From an uncultured Lachnospiraceae bacterium (lineage in GTDB: Bacteria; Bacillota; Clostridia; Lachnospirales; Lachnospiraceae), in the NCBI GenBank assembly GCA_902493385.1, contig CABUPO010000004.1, positions 62,001 through 126,000 of the forward strand: 64,000 nucleotides of DNA. The letters are read 5' to 3'. The notes under the pieces are model-generated. The model saw only the letters and a list, made by a program, of their open reading frames with translations, did no database searches and was not told where the DNA came from. Positions 59,851 to 64,000 of the stretch are shown here, in pieces. Positions within the stretch are counted from its first letter, which is position 1, and each line of letters begins with the position of its first letter. The position numbers were made by a program, and so were the translations under genes.

Positions 59851-60612
59851 CTATCCAAACATTCCTGTAATATAATCATCTGTACGTTTGTCCTTCGGCT
59901 GAGCGAACATTTTTTCCGTTTCAGAAAATTCAATCAAATCACCCAGCAAGAAGAAAGCTGTATTATCCGATATACGGAGCGCCTGCTGCATATTATGCGT
60001 AACTATTACAATAGTATATTTCTCTTTCAGTTTCATCGCCAGTTTTTCTATATGAGAGGTAGAAATTGGGTCGAGCGCCGACGTCGGTTCGTCCATTAAA
60101 AGTATCTGCGGCTCTACCGCAAGCGCTCTGGCAATACAAAGACGCTGCTGCTGGCCGCCGGAGAGTCCCAAAGCATTCTTTTTCAATCTGTTTTTTACTT
60201 CCTCCCAGATAGCCGCGTCACGCAGAGAACGTTCTACAATATCGTCGAGCTTTACCTTGCTTCGGATTCCGTGTGTCCTTGGACCGTAAGCGATGTTATC
60301 ATAAATACTCATAGGAAAAGGATTTGGCTTTTGAAACACCATACCTATATTCTTACGAAGCCCGCTTACATCCACAGAAGAATCGTAGACATTCTTTCCA
60401 TTATATAATACCTCGCCGGCAATTCTTACATCGGGTATCAAATCGTTCATCCGGTTCAGTGTTTTCAGAAATGTAGATTTTCCGCAGCCAGACGGTCCGA
60501 TTAGCGCGGTAATGCTTTTTTCAGGAACATCCATGCTGACATTTTTTAGCGCCTGAAATTTTCCATACCATAAGCATAGGTCTTTTACAGTCATAATAGG
60601 CTTCATAATCAT
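59851..60612 (-). CDS. pstB: Phosphate ABC transporter, ATP-binding protein
   Basis: This 253-residue ATPase of the high-affinity phosphate importer has Walker A GPSGCGKST, Q-loop VFQKPNPFPMSIYDN (typical of PstB), signature LSGGQQQR and Walker B ILLMDEPTSALDP. The ATG at 60612 has GAAAGGTG 6 bases upstream; the frame open to 60651 overlaps pstA and was rejected. In most Firmicutes phoU follows; here a fic gene follows instead. Confidence 0.96.
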   Translation of the reverse strand: MIMKPIMTVKDLCLWYGKFQALKNVSMDVPEKSITALIGPSGCGKSTFLKTLNRMNDLIPDVRIAGEVLYNGKNVYDSSVDVSGLRKNIGMVFQKPNPFPMSIYDNIAYGPRTHGIRSKVKLDDIVERSLRDAAIWEEVKNRLKKNALGLSGGQQQRLCIARALAVEPQILLMDEPTSALDPISTSHIEKLAMKLKEKYTIVIVTHNMQQALRISDNTAFFLLGDLIEFSETEKMFAQPKDKRTDDYITGMFG

Positions 60613-60647
60613 ATTCACACCTTTCTTTGAATTTGTGCTTTTATTTT

Positions 60648-61496
60648 TCAAACTCTTCTCCTCTTTATAAAATACCGGCTGACAAGTTCTGCGGCAAGGT
60701 TGATAATCAGCATCAGAATCATTAAAATTGCAGCAATGGCAAATGCAACTTCAAACTCACCCTGTTCCTTTGCGTAAACATACAATGCAACGGTAAGCGT
60801 ACATCCTGAACTGCCAAGTCCATCAATAAGTCCATTCAACGCATGAGCAAAACCCGCAGTAAAGAGCAGCGCAGCCGATTCTCCAAGGATTCTGCCTACA
60901 GAAAGAATACAGCCCGTGATAACGCCGTCCACGCATCCGGGAAGCACCACAGTACATATAACCCGCCACTGGCCCGCACCTAATCCAAACGCGCCTTCCC
61001 GATAGCTTTGCGGTACGGTTTTCAGACTTTCCTGCGTGGTACGCATAATCGTTGGCAGATTCATTATGACAAGGGTAAGAGCGCCAGCCAAAAGAGAGGT
61101 TTTCATTTTCATAAACTGACAAAAGAACAGCATACCCACAAGGCCATATATAATCGATGGAATACCGGACAAGGTTTCCGCCGCATATTCAATAATGCCG
61201 ACAAGCTTTTTATTTTTAGCATACTCATTAAGATAAACTGCCGCTCCAACGCCAAGAGGAATTACTAAAACCAGGGTTGCAATAATTATGTATATCGTAT
61301 TCAAAATATCCGGCAGAATACCAATTTGCTGCGAAAGATAACTTGGGCTTGTAGAAAGCAGCTCCCATGTGATATAAGGGGCGCCTTTACACAGAATATA
61401 TCCGATTAAGAACAGCACAAGCACTACTGTTATAACTGCAGATAACCCCATGAGCAGCTTCATAGTTAAAATATAGAATTTTCTTTGCTTAATCAT
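60648..61496 (-). CDS. pstA: Phosphate ABC transporter, permease PstA
   Basis: This 282-residue permease has six membrane helices. The PstA-type loop reads GAFGLGAGQWRVICTVVLPG, and SPSYLSQQIGILPDILNT in the first extracytoplasmic part is typical. ATAAGGAGGGCTGAA precedes the ATG, 1 base after the pstC stop. It pairs with PstC to form the channel. Confidence 0.95.
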   Translation of the reverse strand: MIKQRKFYILTMKLLMGLSAVITVVLVLFLIGYILCKGAPYITWELLSTSPSYLSQQIGILPDILNTIYIIIATLVLVIPLGVGAAVYLNEYAKNKKLVGIIEYAAETLSGIPSIIYGLVGMLFFCQFMKMKTSLLAGALTLVIMNLPTIMRTTQESLKTVPQSYREGAFGLGAGQWRVICTVVLPGCVDGVITGCILSVGRILGESAALLFTAGFAHALNGLIDGLGSSGCTLTVALYVYAKEQGEFEVAFAIAAILMILMLIINLAAELVSRYFIKRRRV

Positions 61497-61497
61497 T

Positions 61498-62367
61498 TCA
61501 GCCCTCCTTATCCCGCTTCAAAAAGAAATTGAGCGCGGCGTTAATCAGCATAATAAAGAGAAACAGTACCAGCGCAATGGAAAACAGCGCCTGACGCTGT
61601 AATCCGCTGGAATAAGACATCTCAGAAGCAATTGCTGTTGTAAGAAACCGCACGCTTCTAAAAAGAGACGGCATATTAGCTACATTGCCCGCAACCATCA
61701 TAACTGCCATCGCTTCTCCGATTGCACGGCCCACACCCAGCACAACCGCCGCTGCGATGCCGCTTTTTGCCGCAGGCACAGATACGCGGCAATAGGTTTC
61801 AACCGGTGTTGCGCCTAAGGCAAAGGATGCATCCTCATACTCCTTCGGAACAGCTTCAAGCGACGTTATAGATACCTTTATAATAGTAGGCAGAATCATC
61901 ACCGCCAAAACAATGATTGCCGTAAATAAGACTGCTCCGTCCGGAATATCAAACAGCCTTCGGACAGCGGGAACAAGCACTATCATTCCCACAAAACCGT
62001 ATACCACCGAGGGAACTCCCGCAAGCAGGCTGACCGCAAACTCGATTACTGTTTTTATCTTTTTCGGCGCAAGCTTTGCAAGGTATAATGCGGTTAAGAA
62101 GCCAACAGGCACTCCCACAATAATTGCACCAGCCGTGCCGTAAATGCTGGTCAGTATAAACGGCAGAATACCGTATGACGGCTCTGCCGCCGTTGACGCC
62201 CATTCCTTCCCCAAAAGAAAATTGAAAATACCGATTTCGCGGATTGCCGGGATACCGGACAGAACAAGATACACTGTAATCAACAGAACACATCCTACCG
62301 TAATCAGTCCAAGTATTAAAAATAACCCATGCATGGCAGCTTCAAATACTCTTTTTTTATTTTTCAT
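61498..62367 (-). CDS. pstC: Phosphate ABC transporter, permease PstC
   Basis: This 289-residue permease has six helices. PstC features are FLLGKEWASTAAEPSYGILPF, cited as motif, and ASFALGATPVETYCRVSVPA in the coupling loop. The ATG at 62367 has AAAGGAAAGTGGCA upstream; a GTG two codons earlier is in frame but too close to the ribosome binding site. It lies 66 bases after pstS. Confidence 0.95.
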   Translation of the reverse strand: MKNKKRVFEAAMHGLFLILGLITVGCVLLITVYLVLSGIPAIREIGIFNFLLGKEWASTAAEPSYGILPFILTSIYGTAGAIIVGVPVGFLTALYLAKLAPKKIKTVIEFAVSLLAGVPSVVYGFVGMIVLVPAVRRLFDIPDGAVLFTAIIVLAVMILPTIIKVSITSLEAVPKEYEDASFALGATPVETYCRVSVPAAKSGIAAAVVLGVGRAIGEAMAVMMVAGNVANMPSLFRSVRFLTTAIASEMSYSSGLQRQALFSIALVLFLFIMLINAALNFFLKRDKEG

Positions 62368-62433
62368 TGCCACTTTCCTTTCACGCTTTAATACAACGCC
62401 TGTAAAGCAGACAGATTCAGCATAATAATATGC

Positions 62434-63294
62434 TTAATTTGCCGGTACGGCTCCCGCGTTTTTAATCACCTCCAAAGCGTCCTCAGACGTGATGTAGTCA
62501 AAGAATTTCTGTGCGGCGTCAGAAAGCCTGCTGCCGGTTTTTGTAACCAGTACGAAATTACGCTGTACTACATAGCTTCCATCTTTAATCGTCGCTTCAC
62601 TCGGCTCAACTCCGCCGACCTTAATAGCCTTAACACTGTCTTTTATTGATGCCAAAGAAGCATAACCTATAGCGGCGGGATTTCCGGCAACCGTAGTAAT
62701 CGCATCACCTGTAGACGTTAATTCCTGCCTGTATACGCACTGCTCCTCAGTTCCTGTGATAGACTCAAATCCGTCACGGGTTCCGCTTCCCGCTTCACGC
62801 CCAATCAGCACGATATCAGCGTCACTGCCTCCGACTTCTTTCCAATTGGTAATCTGTCCGGTGTATATCTTAGCGATGTCTTCAAGCGTAAGGTCAGATA
62901 CAGGGTTTTGGGGATTTACTATAATTGCAATACCGTCATAGGCAAGAACAGTTTCTTCAAGTCCTTCTGCTTTTTCTTCATCCTTTAAATCACGGCTGGA
63001 AAGGCCAATATCACAACGGCCTTCCGCTGCTGCCGTAATGCCCGAGCCCGAACCTGTAGGGTTGTATGTAACTGTAATTCCTTCATTTTCTGCTTCAAAT
63101 GTCTCCTTCAATGAACCGATTACCTTTTCCATCGAGGTTGAACCGTCTGTTGCAACAGTGCCGGTTATTGCTGTATCGGACTGTTTACCGCCTGTTTCCT
63201 GTGTTTCGCCATTGTCCTGTTTTCCGCATCCGGCTAACATTGATACGGCGCATACTGCTGCAAGTGCAAATGCTGTTATTTTTTTTGTTTTCAT
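62434..63294 (-). CDS. pstS: Phosphate-binding lipoprotein PstS
   Basis: This 286-residue lipoprotein captures phosphate outside the membrane. The lipobox is SMLAGC with a short signal peptide. The domain starts TDGSTSMEKVIG, and phosphate-site loops are TGSGSGITAAAEGRCDIGLSS and REAGSGTRDGFE. AAAGGAGAATTAGATT precedes the ATG. First gene of pstSCAB-fic, with a Pho-box-like promoter upstream. Confidence 0.96.
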   Translation of the reverse strand: MKTKKITAFALAAVCAVSMLAGCGKQDNGETQETGGKQSDTAITGTVATDGSTSMEKVIGSLKETFEAENEGITVTYNPTGSGSGITAAAEGRCDIGLSSRDLKDEEKAEGLEETVLAYDGIAIIVNPQNPVSDLTLEDIAKIYTGQITNWKEVGGSDADIVLIGREAGSGTRDGFESITGTEEQCVYRQELTSTGDAITTVAGNPAAIGYASLASIKDSVKAIKVGGVEPSEATIKDGSYVVQRNFVLVTKTGSRLSDAAQKFFDYITSEDALEVIKNAGAVPAN

Positions 63295-63340
63295 AATCTA
63301 ATTCTCCTTTAAATATTTTATATTTTTTGATTACGGCCTC

Positions 63341-63395
63341 ATTATATGGAGCGAATGTCAAATCCAGTATCACAGCATTGTAAAATTGAAGTAAA
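63341..63395 (-). promoter_or_regulatory. Pho-box-like repeats and promoter upstream of pstS
   Basis: On the minus strand, at 11-base steps: TTTACT (63390-63395), TTTACA (63379-63384), GTGATA (63368-63373), TTTGAC (63357-63362). TATAAT (63341-63346) follows 10 bases later. First, second and fourth units match those before nptA in sequence and spacing. No -35 is present at proper distance from the -10. Confidence 0.7.
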
Positions 63396-63527
63396 AGTCT
63401 TTAGAAAAAAATTTTTACATAATATCTCATTGTTTAAAAGACTTTCCAGTGTATTTTTTATTTATCTCCATACAATATAACTACAGTCGCAAAACAGGCT
63501 GAAATTCGCTATAAGGAGGCAAATAAA

Positions 63528-63731
63528 ATGGCAAGAGGAAGAAACAGAGTAGAAGTTCCGGAAGCAAGAGATGCTATGGATCGTTTTAAAATGGAAGTTG
63601 CGTCAGAACTTGGAGTACCTTTAAAGAATGGCTACAATGGTGACCTTACTTCATACCAGAATGGCTCAGTAGGCGGAGAGATGGTTAGAAAAATGATCAA
63701 AGCTCAGGAACAGAATATGGCGGGCAAATAA
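63528..63731 (+). CDS. Alpha/beta-type small acid-soluble spore protein
   Basis: This 67-residue SASP has VEVPEARDAMDRFKMEVASE, SELGVPLKNGYNG and YQNGSVGGEMVRKM. It is nearly identical over the core to the SASP at 17709-17921; only the N-terminal 10-15 residues and the tail differ. It binds spore DNA in forespores. ATAAGGAGGCAAATAAA precedes the ATG. It is divergent from pstS and has a strong terminator. Confidence 0.97.
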   Translation: MARGRNRVEVPEARDAMDRFKMEVASELGVPLKNGYNGDLTSYQNGSVGGEMVRKMIKAQEQNMAGK

Positions 63732-63740
63732 CCAATTTAA

Positions 63741-63787
63741 AAAAGTTGCTGCATACAGGAAATCCTGTGAGCAGCAACTTTTTTTGC
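63741..63787 (+). terminator. Terminator of the second spore protein gene
   Basis: 12-bp stem AAAAGTTGCTGC/GCAGCAACTTTT (63741-63752 with 63771-63782), with an inner ACAGGA/TCCTGT stem, followed by TTTG. It may also work for the minus-strand gene on the right. Confidence 0.85.
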
Positions 63788-63797
63788 ATGTAATCAT

Positions 63798-64000
63798 TTA
63801 TTTTACTTTTACCGATATTTTATTGCAAAACGGACCGTTATTTTTTTTGCCGTCAACTATTCTGAATGCTCTTGCCCTTACATAATATTTTTTACCGCTT
63901 TTGAGCTTTTTGATAACAGTCCGCGCCTTTTTTTTATTTTTAATAATAACGGTTTTGGTTTTTGACTTTTTAAAGCCTTTAATCTGCGACAGCTGTATCT
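63798..64000 (-). CDS. Fibronectin-III-like surface protein, C-terminal end (runs off the right edge)
   Basis: The last 67 codons of a minus-strand gene. The translation contains IKGFKKSKTKTVIIKNKKK, then TVIKKLKSGKKYYVRARAFR and a lysine-rich end ISVKVK. The GKKYYVRARA pattern is the F/G-strand part of fibronectin type III-like domains that end many Lachnospiraceae secreted proteins. The protein start and function are outside the window. Confidence 0.7.
   Translation of the reverse strand, partial: IQLSQIKGFKKSKTKTVIIKNKKKARTVIKKLKSGKKYYVRARAFRIVDGKKNNGPFCNKISVKVK

Overview
The window looks like a chromosomal segment of a spore-forming, low-GC Clostridia, most likely a Lachnospiraceae member. 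The signs are two alpha/beta-type small acid-soluble spore proteins, a SpoIIM homologue, meso-diaminopimelate cell-wall genes, AGGAGG-type ribosome binding sites and a Bacillus/Clostridium-like priA-def-fmt-rsmB-rlmN-prpC-prkC cluster. No species is claimed. Gene density is high and most genes are on the minus strand. No rRNA, CRISPR array or intact mobile element was seen.

Positions 1-14,940 (read right to left): a sigma-A promoter and a lysine riboswitch open a long run of dapA, dapB, dapF, murE, murF, priA, def, fmt, yugP, rsmB, rlmN, prpC and prkC. It joins DAP and lysine synthesis to wall-precursor assembly, replication restart, translation start and rRNA modification, and a Ser/Thr kinase-phosphatase pair (prkC is cut by the window edge). 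Between dapB and dapF sits a gene for a secreted Ig-like protein with its own promoter. It is bracketed by two perfect 69-bp direct repeats, each with a 15-bp hairpin.

Positions 14,937-28,450: a corrinoid adenosyltransferase, an SSB-like protein, apt-mtnN, a spore protein, an alanine/glycine symporter, pepF, a DJ-1 protein, and a recU / pseudouridine synthase / HAD / small alarmone synthetase group. A polar amino-acid ABC transporter follows.

Positions 28,447-32,330: nptA-phoB-phoR, a sodium/phosphate transporter with its two-component system. Upstream is an 11-bp-phased TTTAC-type repeat whose layout recurs in front of the pstSCAB operon (59,851-63,400). The window therefore appears to hold a small Pho regulon with its regulator. 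The pst operon lacks phoU and instead ends in a fic gene whose 5' end looks frameshifted.

Positions 32,370-48,890: a GldF/GldG-type ABC system with a DUF4340 protein; a secreted triple-PepSY protein; an operon of ECF sigma factor, large single-pass membrane protein (candidate anti-sigma), MoxR ATPase, DUF58 protein, membrane transglutaminase and HAD hydrolase; then a divergent agr-type quorum-sensing locus (xre-agrC-agrA facing agrB-agrD). The 44-residue agrD product has Ser where Cys is usual in the predicted autoinducer ring.

Positions 48,900-64,000: DAHP synthase, then a minus-strand run polA-coaE-yycJ-ACT-PFL-pepD-nudF-spoIIM, a tRNA-Leu(CAA) divergent from polA, the pst-fic operon, a second spore protein, and the 3' end of a fibronectin-III-like surface protein at the right edge.
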